A DNA stretch of 64,000 bases, taken from NCBI RefSeq assembly GCF_000812665.2, contig NZ_CP014327.1:1951501-2015500 (forward strand). The letters are read 5' to 3'. A model generated the notes under the pieces. The model was not told the DNA's origin, made no database searches, and saw only the letters and a program-made list of their open reading frames with translations. Positions within the stretch are counted from its first letter, which is position 1. Each line of letters begins with the position of its first letter. This DNA comes from Falsihalocynthiibacter arcticus (GTDB lineage: Bacteria; Pseudomonadota; Alphaproteobacteria; Rhodobacterales; Rhodobacteraceae). Positions 7,842 through 15,834 of the stretch are shown here, piece after piece. Position numbers and translations under genes: made by a program.

Positions 7842-8575
7842 CTCTTAGTTGTGGGAGTTTCCGTTAGGGTGTAGCCAATGCCGCGCACTGTTTTTATGAG
7901 GAGTGGAGTGGCGGGGTCGCGCTCGATCTTCTTACGCAGACGCGCGACTTGGTTGTCAATCGTGCGATCAAGGGGCGCCCATTGTGGCCCGTCAATGAGG
8001 TCCATCAGGCGATCCCGCGATAGGGGGCGTTTGGGATGGTTCAAAAAGGCGACGAGGAGTTTGAAATCGGCCGTTGTAAGATCGCAGATTTTGCCATCTC
8101 GGTCTTTTAGGATCATATGATCAAGGTCAACGGTCAAACCGTCAAGGTTGAGCGGCGCGGTGCTTGATGACGCGCCCGGTTCATGTGTCAAATGGCTTGG
8201 AACCTGCCCGTCAGAACGGCGCAAAACGGAGCGCACACGGGCCAAAACTTCCCTGACATGAAAAGGTTTGGGCAGATAGTCGTCGGCACCAACCTCTAGC
8301 CCGACAATGCGGTCGATCACATCATCTTTGCCCGTCACCATAATGATTGGAACGTTGTGCGAGCGGCGAATATCGCGCGCAATATCCAAGCCGTCATCTG
8401 CGCCAAGGTTCAGATCCAGCGTCATTAAATCGGGGATACTCTTTGAAAATGCGTCCCGAACGCCGTCGCTGTCGCTCGCCTCGCGCACCGAATACCCACC
8501 CTCTTCGAGGCAACGTCGAAGAAGTGCACGAACCTTAGGGTCATCATCAACAACGAGGATACTCTTTGAAATCAC
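7838..8575 (-). CDS. OmpR/PhoB-family response regulator
   Basis: A receiver domain (SILVVDDDPKV; phosphoacceptor Asp54 in LMTLDLNLG; conserved Lys in YLPKPFH) is followed by a winged-helix DNA-binding domain with the family motifs LTTADFKLL, RPLSRDRLMD, RTIDNQVARLRKKIE and IKTVRGIGYTL. I chose the GTG at 8575, 6 nt after AGGGCG; a TTG at 8638 gives 21 more residues without a ribosome site. It is convergent with the hybrid kinase and divergent from the Crp/Fnr gene, making a compact sensor-regulator cluster. A tandem 10-bp repeat in the divergent control region is the kind of site these regulators bind. Confidence 0.88.
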   Translation of the reverse strand: MISKSILVVDDDPKVRALLRRCLEEGGYSVREASDSDGVRDAFSKSIPDLMTLDLNLGADDGLDIARDIRRSHNVPIIMVTGKDDVIDRIVGLEVGADDYLPKPFHVREVLARVRSVLRRSDGQVPSHLTHEPGASSSTAPLNLDGLTVDLDHMILKDRDGKICDLTTADFKLLVAFLNHPKRPLSRDRLMDLIDGPQWAPLDRTIDNQVARLRKKIERDPATPLLIKTVRGIGYTLTETPTTKS

Positions 8576-8668
8576 TGAGAACGCCCTGTCATAATTCGGA
8601 CTGAGAATATTAAGAGACAATACTGAAAACGCTGGCAAATAGCTAGCTATAGGTTGTTTTCCCGAGGT

Positions 8669-8688
8669 TTTGATACAATTTGATACAA
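8669..8688. promoter_or_regulatory. Tandem 10-bp direct repeat, candidate OmpR-type operator
   Basis: TTTGATACAA occurs twice head-to-tail (8669-8678 and 8679-8688) between the divergent regulator genes. Two direct half-sites one helical turn apart are what dimers of OmpR/PhoB-type regulators bind. It lies about 80 bp upstream of the Crp/Fnr start. Confidence 0.5.
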
Positions 8689-8764
8689 ACCGTTACGAAA
8701 CCGCGAGATCGGATGCGACGATATACTGCGAAAATGGGAGGTCATTTCTCTGGGGGGAACTAGC

Positions 8765-9445
8765 ATGTACGTTACATTTTCGATGGAGCAACAACCGTTT
8801 TCATATACACCGTTTTTCAAAGTCCCGCGTAAAATTCTTACGAATGCGCCAAATATTCGAAGATTTCCATCAAGTGCGAATTTATTTCGGGAAGGGGATA
8901 AAGCTGAGCATGTTTATGAGGTTAAGTCGGGGGTTTTGCGTTTGGCCCGCGTGCTTGCGAACGGCCGCAGACAAGTTATAGCCTTTGGATTGCCGGGCGA
9001 CATTGTTGGATTTCCCAATGGCGATTTTTATCATACGGACTGCGATGTGGTTTCGTCAGCGGAGGTCATTGCACACCGACTCAGTGAACTTGAGAGTGCA
9101 AAGGGTGATTTTGAAACACAGCATCGCCTAATGCAGGCGGCCTTGCGTGAAATTAGCAGCATGCAAGACCATGTCATGATGCTCGCGTGCAAGTCAGCGA
9201 TGGAAAAGGTCGCGTCGTTCCTTTGTGTCTTATCTCTACGGACGGGCACACCAAGCAGCAACTATACCGATTTTTCTCTGCCGATGTGTCGCGCCGATAT
9301 CGCTGATTTTTTGGGTCTGACCATCGAAACTGTCTGTCGGATGTTTAGCCTTTTGCGCAAAGAGGGCACGATTGCCCTTAACACGCCGCAAACCGTGGTG
9401 GTTTTAGACATGGAAGCCCTCATCGACGCCTCTCAATCTGACTAG
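8765..9445 (+). CDS. Crp/Fnr-family regulator, FixK-like
   Basis: A 226-residue protein with the cyclic-nucleotide-binding-like barrel (LFREGDKAEHVYEVKSG, then LPGDIVGF), a dimer helix around MQDHVMMLACKSAMEKVASFL, and a C-terminal helix-turn-helix CRADIADFLGLTIETVCRMF. The recognition helix reads E-T-V-C-R where FNR and FixK have E-T-x-S-R, so the Glu and Arg that read TTGAT are kept while Ser is Cys. It lacks the N-terminal cysteine cluster of true FNR, so it is not itself an iron-sulphur oxygen sensor and more resembles FixK, whose expression is controlled by an upstream two-component system. GGGGGGAAC precedes the ATG. It is the likely reader of the FNR boxes at 3684 and 4845. Confidence 0.85.
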   Translation: MYVTFSMEQQPFSYTPFFKVPRKILTNAPNIRRFPSSANLFREGDKAEHVYEVKSGVLRLARVLANGRRQVIAFGLPGDIVGFPNGDFYHTDCDVVSSAEVIAHRLSELESAKGDFETQHRLMQAALREISSMQDHVMMLACKSAMEKVASFLCVLSLRTGTPSSNYTDFSLPMCRADIADFLGLTIETVCRMFSLLRKEGTIALNTPQTVVVLDMEALIDASQSD

Positions 9446-9453
9446 CTTGCGGG

Positions 9454-9867
9454 CTAATATATCCCATTTTGGAGCAAGTGATCATGTCCTAATTCCTCAA
9501 GGCCGTTGGTGATGTCGTCAGCAGCCAAAGGGTGGGACAATAAATAGTGGGCGGTTGGTAGGAAGGAGCGCTTTGCTGCGAGGGACAAGGCCTCCTCCCA
9601 GTCCGCTTCACCGAAATCGCCGCGCCCGACCCACAACAACGCAACCAACTCGTATTGGTGATCGGGGATCATTGCGTCTATTTCCTCAATAAGTTTCTCG
9701 TGGGACGGCTCCGTACCAACTTCTTCGTTCAGAGTGATATGATGCGATTCTGGGAGTGCATTGTCGCGGGCATCACGCGGCGTGTCTTCATCACCCAGCG
9801 TTTCCGCGCGCATTTTGAAGAGGAGCCGGCGCAAGAAATCCGGTGCGATTGTCAAACTGTTAACCAT
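9454..9867 (-). CDS. DUF3775-family protein
   Basis: I place the start at the ATG at 9867 (MVNSLTIAPDFLRRLLFKMR), which follows the stop of the upstream gene by about a dozen bases; a longer in-frame start at 9891 overlaps that gene. The 137 residues carry the family signatures ELVALLWVGRGDF, a following Trp-Glu-Glu-Ala, TAHYLLSHPLAADDITNGLEELGHD. The middle is acidic and disordered-looking. Function is unknown. It appears to be translationally linked to the broken DUF2267 gene and the pair commonly neighbours stress and storage genes in this group, which I recall only loosely. Confidence 0.7.
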   Translation of the reverse strand: MVNSLTIAPDFLRRLLFKMRAETLGDEDTPRDARDNALPESHHITLNEEVGTEPSHEKLIEEIDAMIPDHQYELVALLWVGRGDFGEADWEEALSLAAKRSFLPTAHYLLSHPLAADDITNGLEELGHDHLLQNGIY

Positions 9868-9878
9868 TTCAAACCCCA

Positions 9879-10307
9879 TCAGTCTGGCCACATTTCACAG
9901 ATAGATTTTGGCAGTCCAGCTTTCACATCCCTGATCTCGCCTTCGGAAATCCTGTTGTTCAGCGTCCTGAAGACGGCCGCAATATCTTGTGCGCCACGCC
10001 AATCCTGAACTTCCGAAACTTGGGCTTCGATTGCCGCGATAAAATGCTCCGCCTTTCGATCACGTAGGGGGTATGCGCGAGGTTCCACCCCTCAAAAAAC
10101 ATGCCACGCACCAGCAGAGGCATCTGGGCCGAGAGCTGCACCGCTTCCTCATGTTGCAGGTGATCGCGAATTTGCGCCATTGTCACGCGCAGCAGACGCA
10201 GGGCATCTCGACTGCTGCTCCCAAGCTAGTCTATCGCGCAATTCGTTGATCCATTCATGGGTGAGTTGCACCGTATGGTCGATCACTTCCAATCCCTGAG
10301 CCGACAT
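9879..10307 (-). pseudogene. DUF2267 gene with two frameshifts
   Basis: Three overlapping frames together give one DUF2267 protein of about 140 residues. The start MSAQGLEVIDHTVQLTHEWI at 10307 has AAGGGAGGG upstream. The frame shifts near 10205-10215 into MAQIRDHLQHEEAVQLSAQMPLLVRGMFFEGWN, then again in a run of five G (10067-10071) into PLRDRKAEHFIAAIEAQV and on to ISEGEIRDVKAGLP, ending at 9879. All the family blocks are present in order, so the gene was intact recently, or the indels are assembly errors. Function of the family is unknown. Confidence 0.72.
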
Positions 10308-10555
10308 CGTGCCCTCCCTTTCTGGCGCGTGTTTTACCTGTTGCGGGCGCGACATCAGCTGGGCAATTAGCGATTCAAAAAGTGCCAATGGAATCCGCTC
10401 ACTAGACTTAAAGCGCAGTAAAAAGCTATCTGCTGTCAATATGTAACCGCCGATCATGCGGTCAGTGGTCTCGGTATGGTTTTGGCCGATGAGTCTGACA
10501 AAAACGAACTCTCAGAACGCGGTTCCCATTCCAACCACAGCGAATATTTTTACTC

Positions 10556-11731
10556 TTGCTTCCTTCCAAAGGTTATGTGGATAACCAGAACATTTCCAAG
10601 CGCTTCATCGGCAGCTCTAACTTAAATTTGCTGCCCTACGGTATGATTGTACAAACGTGGTCTAATCAAATCGTTCTTTTGGATAGTGCGACGGGCCGAA
10701 TTGTCAAACACAACACCCTGCCAACCGGCGAGGTTCCCATTTCTTCGGTCAATTATAAACACGTGACAATTGCGCCTGATGGCACGCTGATCCTCAAGAG
10801 CCAGACCCGTCCCATTGGCTGTAATATTCCAGGAACAATGCGGATTATTAAATGTTCGGCACAAGGCATGACAATGCCGAATTCGCACCTCGCAGCAGTC
10901 GACCCAAACACATTGGAAGTCCTCCATGACTTGGACCTTCCTGCCCCTGCAGCCTCGCCGCATATCATTGACATGCTCGCGGATCAGATCGCGATCTATT
11001 TCGGAACGACCGAAAAACTGTATCGGTATTTCTGGGATCCTACCGCCAAAAAGCTGAGTGCGGATGAAAGTTGGGACGCCTCAGGTATCTTGTCCGAGGG
11101 ACAAACCGCGTTAACGGCGCCCACGATCATGGGGGAATGGGTGGCTGTCCAAACGAATGGATTGTTTTCAACCAAAGCGGCCTCCAGCGTTGTCGTCGTG
11201 CATAAAAACGACGCGAGCAAGCGAGCGGTCATCTACCCCTTTGGCGATACGCTTGCAGCAGGCGAAATCAGTTTTGCGCCTCCCAAGGCTGGTGGCGATC
11301 CCGAAAACAACATGGTCTATTCCGCCGATATGGGGATGAGGAAAATCGCGGGAATTAAACTCGACCAAGCAACAGGCGCGATGGAAACAGCCTTTGTTAT
11401 CGACGACATCTCGAACACATTTCAACCGTCGATCGGCCCCAAAGATAAGCGTGTGTTAATGGTAACCAGCATTCGATTGAAATCTGACAGCCAAACAATT
11501 CTTGAATCGGACTTTACCCAGAACCAATACACCGAACAATTGACGTGGCGCGATGCCGCCACGGGTAAATTACTGGCGGAATCCGATTTTTATGCGCCTT
11601 TAACCGTCAATTCCCTGACGACACCCGGCTACGGCGGACGGACATATTTTCCGACGGCAATGGGGCGTGGTTTCTATGTGTTGCAGGTCATGCCAAAGCC
11701 TGCGCCACAACAAGCTCCGGCTGGGAACTAG
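10556..11731 (+). CDS. Unknown propeller-like protein, possibly 5'-truncated
   Basis: The only start offered is a TTG at 10556 with no ribosome site; the frame is open upstream to 10499 without an ATG, so the true N-terminus, probably with a signal peptide, may be lost. The 391 residues contain repeated strand-turn units such as IVLLDSATGRIVKHNTLP, VDPNTLEVLHDLDLP and LDQATGAMETAFVIDD, the look of a PQQ-like beta propeller in which each blade ends in an x-D-x-x-T-G turn. Cys residues in GCNIPG and IKCSAQG may pair. It is followed after 10 bp by the DUF1254/DUF1214 gene and is probably in that operon. I do not know its function. Confidence 0.55.
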   Translation: MLPSKGYVDNQNISKRFIGSSNLNLLPYGMIVQTWSNQIVLLDSATGRIVKHNTLPTGEVPISSVNYKHVTIAPDGTLILKSQTRPIGCNIPGTMRIIKCSAQGMTMPNSHLAAVDPNTLEVLHDLDLPAPAASPHIIDMLADQIAIYFGTTEKLYRYFWDPTAKKLSADESWDASGILSEGQTALTAPTIMGEWVAVQTNGLFSTKAASSVVVVHKNDASKRAVIYPFGDTLAAGEISFAPPKAGGDPENNMVYSADMGMRKIAGIKLDQATGAMETAFVIDDISNTFQPSIGPKDKRVLMVTSIRLKSDSQTILESDFTQNQYTEQLTWRDAATGKLLAESDFYAPLTVNSLTTPGYGGRTYFPTAMGRGFYVLQVMPKPAPQQAPAGN

Positions 11732-11741
11732 GGGGAACGAC

Positions 11742-13181
11742 ATGACTTTTCGATTTAGCAAAACCCGTCGTGCCGTTTTGTTCGGTCTGGCAATGGTGGC
11801 GGTTGCATTTGCATTTGCAACCCCACCCACCGCCGTGGCTGCGCAACCCGTCACCAAACACCCAGACGCGATTGCGTTAGAGGCTTATTATTTTCTCTAC
11901 CCGCTCATGGTGATGGACTATACGAGGCGTCAATTGTCGAATGTACCCGCTGGCCACCCGGGGCTTGCCGCACCGATGAACACTTTCGCGGCCTCGCGCG
12001 GGTTTCCCACCCCAGAAATGCACTCGGTTCCAAGGCCAAATTTTGACACGCTATATTCCCCAGCGTGGCTTGATCTGACACAGGGGCCAGTCCTCATTCA
12101 AACGCCCGATACTGGCGAAAGATATTACGTTGCGACCCTTCTGGACATGTGGAGTGAGGTCTTTGCATCGATAGGATCGCGCACAACGGGCAACAAGGCT
12201 GGGAGCTTCTTTGTAACGCCCCCTGACTGGAGCAGCGCCATGCCCGAAGGCCTTCCAAAGGGCACAATCGAGATTGCAGCCCCCACCACATATGCTTGGC
12301 TGATTGGGCGCACACAAACTAACGGCGAAAAGGATTTTGACGTCGTTCATGCCCTGCAAGATCAGTTCGCGTTAACGCCTTACGGCAGCGACGGCACGCC
12401 CTTGGAGATGAAAGCCTTCGAGCAAAACGCAAGCATCGACATGAAAACGCCACCAAATCTACAGGTTGAGGCCTTAACGGGCGTTGAATTCTTCACCCAA
12501 GCAGCGGAATTGCTCAAACTGCAACCCGCACATCTGATTGATTGGCCTTTTGTCGAGCGGATGCAACGGATTGGTTTGGTCGCGGGAGAAAGCTATGACG
12601 CCTCCGCGCAATCCGAAGGGGTTGTAGCTGCCCTAAATGCGGCCCCCGCTGAAGCTATCACAGAAATGACTTGGAAATTCCCGCGTATGTCGTCGCCGAT
12701 CAACCAATGGTCCATCATGACTGGCGGCATCGGTACCTACGGCACCGCCTATTTCCAAAGGGCCGTAATCGCCAAATTCGGGCTTGGGTCGAACGTTCCA
12801 CAAGACTCCGTTTACCCGCTTACCTTCACCGACGCAGATGGCAATGCATTGGACGGAAATAATGCCTATGTCCTTCATTTCGATAAGGCAAACTTGCCCC
12901 CTGTCGAAGCTTTTTGGTCGCTATCCCTTTATGACAATGACGGCTTTCCCATAGCCAATCCAATAAACCGCTACGCAGTATCAAGCTGGATGCCGTTAAC
13001 GTATAATGCAGACGGATCGCTTGATATTTATATTCAATCTGAGGCACCCGATGCCGAGAAAGAAGCCAATTGGTTGCCTTCTCTAAAGGCTGGATTTGGG
13101 TTGAATATGCGTTTATACGCACCCATGTCCGATGTCATTTCTGGCAAATGGGCTCCGCCGGCGGTTGTGAAGGTGAACTAA
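11742..13181 (+). CDS. DUF1254/DUF1214 secreted protein
   Basis: The ATG at 11742 follows AGGGGGA, 10 bp after the upstream stop, and starts a signal peptide (basic MTFRFSKTRRAV, hydrophobic run, cleavage near AVAA). The 479-residue protein has the DUF1254 domain first (IALEAYYFLYPLMVMDYTR, PRPNFDTLYSPAWLDL, GERYYVATLLDMW) and DUF1214 at the end (NAYVLHFDKANLPPVEAFWSLSLYD, LYAPMSDVISGKWAPPAV). The family is widespread in bacteria and uncharacterised in detail. It is followed by a DUF2092 gene and a small secreted peptide gene, a set I remember as recurring together. Confidence 0.85.
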   Translation: MTFRFSKTRRAVLFGLAMVAVAFAFATPPTAVAAQPVTKHPDAIALEAYYFLYPLMVMDYTRRQLSNVPAGHPGLAAPMNTFAASRGFPTPEMHSVPRPNFDTLYSPAWLDLTQGPVLIQTPDTGERYYVATLLDMWSEVFASIGSRTTGNKAGSFFVTPPDWSSAMPEGLPKGTIEIAAPTTYAWLIGRTQTNGEKDFDVVHALQDQFALTPYGSDGTPLEMKAFEQNASIDMKTPPNLQVEALTGVEFFTQAAELLKLQPAHLIDWPFVERMQRIGLVAGESYDASAQSEGVVAALNAAPAEAITEMTWKFPRMSSPINQWSIMTGGIGTYGTAYFQRAVIAKFGLGSNVPQDSVYPLTFTDADGNALDGNNAYVLHFDKANLPPVEAFWSLSLYDNDGFPIANPINRYAVSSWMPLTYNADGSLDIYIQSEAPDAEKEANWLPSLKAGFGLNMRLYAPMSDVISGKWAPPAVVKVN

Positions 13182-13274
13182 AAATCAATTGGAAATCCCT
13201 TGCAATTACGAAGGGAGAGCGTACGGTTTTTGAACTGGCGCTCAATAAATTAACGATACAATCAGGAGTGATAA

Positions 13275-14060
13275 ATGGCTGACAAAATTAAACGCTTGCG
13301 CATAGGGGTTGCCGCAGCGGGGCTGGGGTTTGCATTCTTGGCGCCCACGGCGATGGCGGATGAAGCAGATGCGGATCGCCTTCTTAAGGCGATGTCGGAC
13401 TATCTAGCCGCGACCACAGAGTTTAGCTTTGACTATGACGCGACACTTGATGTTGTTTCCGTCGAGGATCAAATCATCAGCTTTGCCAGCTCTGGCGAAG
13501 TCGCTTTGGCGCGTCCAGACAAGTTTCATGCGACCAGAGTGGGTGGGTTTACCAACATTGTCATGAACTATGACGGCTCGAATTTCAGCGTATTGGGTAA
13601 AGATGCGGGTGTTTACACCCAGTTGCCCATTTCAGGGTCAATTGATCAATTGGTCGATACCCTGCGGGAAAGTTATGGCCAGCCGTTACCCGCAGCCGAC
13701 TTGCTCACCACGGATACATATGCCGCGTTGATGGGGAATGTCACGGATGTCAAAGACTTTGGTAGCGGCGTTATTGCTGGCCAAGAGTGCGACCATCTTG
13801 GACTTCGCACCGATGAAGTTGATCTGCAAATTTGGATTGCGCAAGGCGATCAGCCTTATCCTTGTCGGTATGTGATTACCACGCGCGGTGAAAAACAAGG
13901 GCTGCAATATAGCTTGAACATCCGCGATTGGCGCACTGGCGAAACTTTGGCTGACGATGCGTTTACTTTCATGGCGCCTGATGGGGCCACCGAAGTAAGC
14001 ATTGAGGACTACAAAGAGCAAGTCAGCGAACTGCCAGACTTCATCAGAATGGGAGAATAA
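13275..14060 (+). CDS. DUF2092 periplasmic protein
   Basis: The 261-residue protein begins with a signal peptide (RIGVAAAGLGFAFLAPTAMA). The mature part fits DUF2092: a helical start ADRLLKAMSDYLAATTEFSFDYDATL, strands with ALARPDKFHATRVGGF, and GVIAGQECDHLGLRTDEVDLQIWIAQGDQPYPCRYVITT near residue 170-205. The fold is thought to resemble LolA-like half-barrels that hold lipid or hydrophobic ligands, but no substrate is known. Two cysteines (QEC and PYPCR) are positioned to pair. AGGAG lies upstream of the ATG. The following gene starts 2 bp after its stop, so the two are coupled. Confidence 0.82.
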   Translation: MADKIKRLRIGVAAAGLGFAFLAPTAMADEADADRLLKAMSDYLAATTEFSFDYDATLDVVSVEDQIISFASSGEVALARPDKFHATRVGGFTNIVMNYDGSNFSVLGKDAGVYTQLPISGSIDQLVDTLRESYGQPLPAADLLTTDTYAALMGNVTDVKDFGSGVIAGQECDHLGLRTDEVDLQIWIAQGDQPYPCRYVITTRGEKQGLQYSLNIRDWRTGETLADDAFTFMAPDGATEVSIEDYKEQVSELPDFIRMGE

Positions 14061-14062
14061 CA

Positions 14063-14275
14063 ATGAAACTAGGTCGTCGTTTTATAACACTTGGCGTTTC
14101 TGCGGTTCTTATTGCTGGAACATTGGAGCTGGGAGCGCATTTTGATGTTCCAGGCGTCAAAGGCATTGCAACCCAAGCGGAAGCCAGAATTGGTCGTCCC
14201 CTGACCCCAGTAAGCATTGCTGGTGTCGGGCGCAGAACCGTCCGCAGATGCGCAGTCGGCATCTATAATTGCTAG
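14063..14275 (+). CDS. Small secreted basic peptide
   Basis: Seventy residues starting 2 bp after the DUF2092 stop, with GGGAGAA as ribosome site. Residues 1-24 form a signal peptide or anchor; the rest has a conserved-looking basic tail RIGRPLTPVSIAGVGRRTVRRCAVGIYNC with two cysteines. I recall similar small proteins ending in the LTP-x-S-x-A-G-V-x-R-R-T motif next to DUF1254 and DUF2092 genes. Function unknown. It is last in the operon; a strong terminator follows. Confidence 0.7.
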   Translation: MKLGRRFITLGVSAVLIAGTLELGAHFDVPGVKGIATQAEARIGRPLTPVSIAGVGRRTVRRCAVGIYNC

Positions 14276-14300
14276 TAGTCATTCACCAGTGAATTGCTGG

Positions 14301-14334
14301 GAGGCTAGGGGCGCAATCCTCTAGCCTCTTTTTT
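14301..14334 (+). terminator. Rho-independent terminator of the DUF1254 operon
   Basis: GAGGCTAG (14301-14308) pairs with CTAGCCTC (14321-14328), extended by further G-C pairs, and is followed at once by six T. Twenty-six bp downstream of the small-peptide stop. Confidence 0.9.
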
Positions 14335-14438
14335 GTTAACGTGCCGTCGCAGGTGCTCGTTTAGGCCACTTTCTGTTCGACAGCACGGCCTGCCAATGCC
14401 GCTTTGATATCAAAAATTTTTGAAACACAGTAACCAGC

Positions 14439-14588
14439 TTATGCAGATTTATTTTTTGCCTTCTTACCAGTCATGGTTGGTCGCTCGCCATGTTGCGCAC
14501 CGGAACCTTTGAGCGCTTGATACCAAGCAGGTTTCTGGACAGGATTTGCTCCCGGGCGTTTTACTTTCGGCTTTTTTGGTTTAGGCAT
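14439..14588 (-). CDS. Small very basic protein (49 aa)
   Basis: The ATG at 14588 follows GGAAAGGAT. The 49 residues start with MPKPKKPKVKRPGANP and end with MTGKKAKNKSA, so about a third are Lys or Arg. Longer in-frame extensions upstream have no ribosome site. There is no membrane segment. It may be a nucleic-acid-binding peptide, but nothing in the sequence proves that; it stands alone on its strand. Confidence 0.5.
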   Translation of the reverse strand: MPKPKKPKVKRPGANPVQKPAWYQALKGSGAQHGERPTMTGKKAKNKSA

Positions 14589-14877
14589 TGAGTATCCTTT
14601 CCGGATTTCGGCCTGAGATATAAGATATGTGATCTGATTGATACCGCCAATTTTAAACTTGGGTTGGGTGACCGCAAGAGCGGCGCTACAAAGGTCCGCT
14701 GTAAAACACCGAATTTGAAAGATCGAAGTGGTCCCAGCGAATGTCCGCATTGTGAGTGCCGCGCAGAAACGATGGCGCACGGCTCAAGGTCAGCAATGGG
14801 CCGTTCAGGTTGGTTGGCCTGTGTTTCGCTCAACGTGGGTCGCTGCGCCCGCGACCACTGCAACTATTCTGTAGAGA

Positions 14878-15450
14878 CTATGCCTTCTTTCTCAAGGGTG
14901 GTATTTTTTGTCCAGATTCTGACGAAGAAATTAGTACGCCAAGCCTTTTTAGACGTGTTTCTTCTTTCTTGGCGCTCATGACCCACCAAATAGAGTCTCT
15001 TTTGTAGGAGGGGGCGAGATTGGTGAAAAATGACCATGCGGACTGGTTCGCTTCGATCTGCACCTCATACTCACGGTCAAGCGGAACGTTTCTGTGCTCA
15101 CTGGAATAGCCTTGCATATCGGTTCTGCTGTTAAAGAGGTGCAGCCCTGCGGGTTTCATTTTCCCTAGTTGCAGGAGTGTTTCGACCTTCTTTACGTTCA
15201 CCGCACTCCACACACTTGTTAATTTGCGTGGGGTAAAGCGTATCTTATAACTATGTTCATCAATGGTTTTTCGAATACCGTCGATCCACCCATAACAAAG
15301 AGCGACATCAACGGATTCAGACCACGTATGGCTTTCGCGTCCTGTTTTCTTCCTGAAATATCCCACCCAAAGTTCACTGGCTTGGGCATGATGTTCATCC
15401 AACCAATCGGTAAACTCTTCTTGGTTTTTGAAAAAAACTGCATCTACCAT
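14878..15450 (-). CDS. YdeI/OmpD-associated family protein
   Basis: The ATG at 15450 (MVDAVFFKNQEEFTDWLDEHH) lies 6 nt after GGAGA; four more residues are possible from 15462. The 190-residue protein carries the family motifs ELWVGYFRKKTG, WSESVDVALCYGWIDGIRKTID, and YKIRFTPRKLTSVWSAVNVKKVETL, with the C-terminal half AWSFFTNLAPSYKRDSIWWVMSAKKEETRLKRL. Members have been linked to bacteriocin protection and are otherwise poorly characterised; it is cytoplasmic. It stands alone, with no operon partner. Confidence 0.82.
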   Translation of the reverse strand: MVDAVFFKNQEEFTDWLDEHHAQASELWVGYFRKKTGRESHTWSESVDVALCYGWIDGIRKTIDEHSYKIRFTPRKLTSVWSAVNVKKVETLLQLGKMKPAGLHLFNSRTDMQGYSSEHRNVPLDREYEVQIEANQSAWSFFTNLAPSYKRDSIWWVMSAKKEETRLKRLGVLISSSESGQKIPPLRKKA

Positions 15451-15462
15451 TCTTGTCTCCAT

Positions 15463-15834
15463 CGGTGGTTCATCGCCCCAGCGAAGCTGGAAGGGGTTCC
15501 TTGTTCTTTAAACGCTCTTGGGCCTAGATCACACCCTGCCGTCCCAGCAATCCAAACATCGCCTGGTTCGTTTCTTCAGGCGTTTTCTTCTGAATTCAAT
15601 GACCGAAATCCAGATCGATCACCTCCACATTTGACACAAAAACTGTGAAGGTAACCGCCTTCGCGACTGGATCATGATCACCTCCGACAATAAGTGCCAG
15701 TTACAGTCAAGGTTTCTGTGTAAATTGATACTGCCTGTGAACCCTGATGCTTCAAAACGGAAGCTCGTGTAACGCGTGGTATTTTCATCTGTGAAGCTTG
15801 GATTGGCTAACGGTTTGTTGGACCACGTCGATGT
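15463..15834. other. Intergenic region, no gene seen
   Basis: About 370 bp between two minus-strand genes. A short minus frame near 15,600-15,680 reads like a piece of coding sequence, but it is interrupted and I cannot name it. Confidence 0.4.

Noticed and set aside
10308-10457. N-terminal extension of the DUF2267 frame
   Set aside because: The family starts at MSAQGLEV, which has a strong ribosome site; the extension has neither similarity nor a site.
14589-14863. Upstream minus-strand extensions of the small basic protein
   Set aside because: Two frames overlap with Cys/Arg/Ser-rich, non-family sequence and no ribosome site; only the 49-residue part looks real.
15560-15720. Possible fragment of a coding sequence on the minus strand
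   Set aside because: Broken frames and too short to name.
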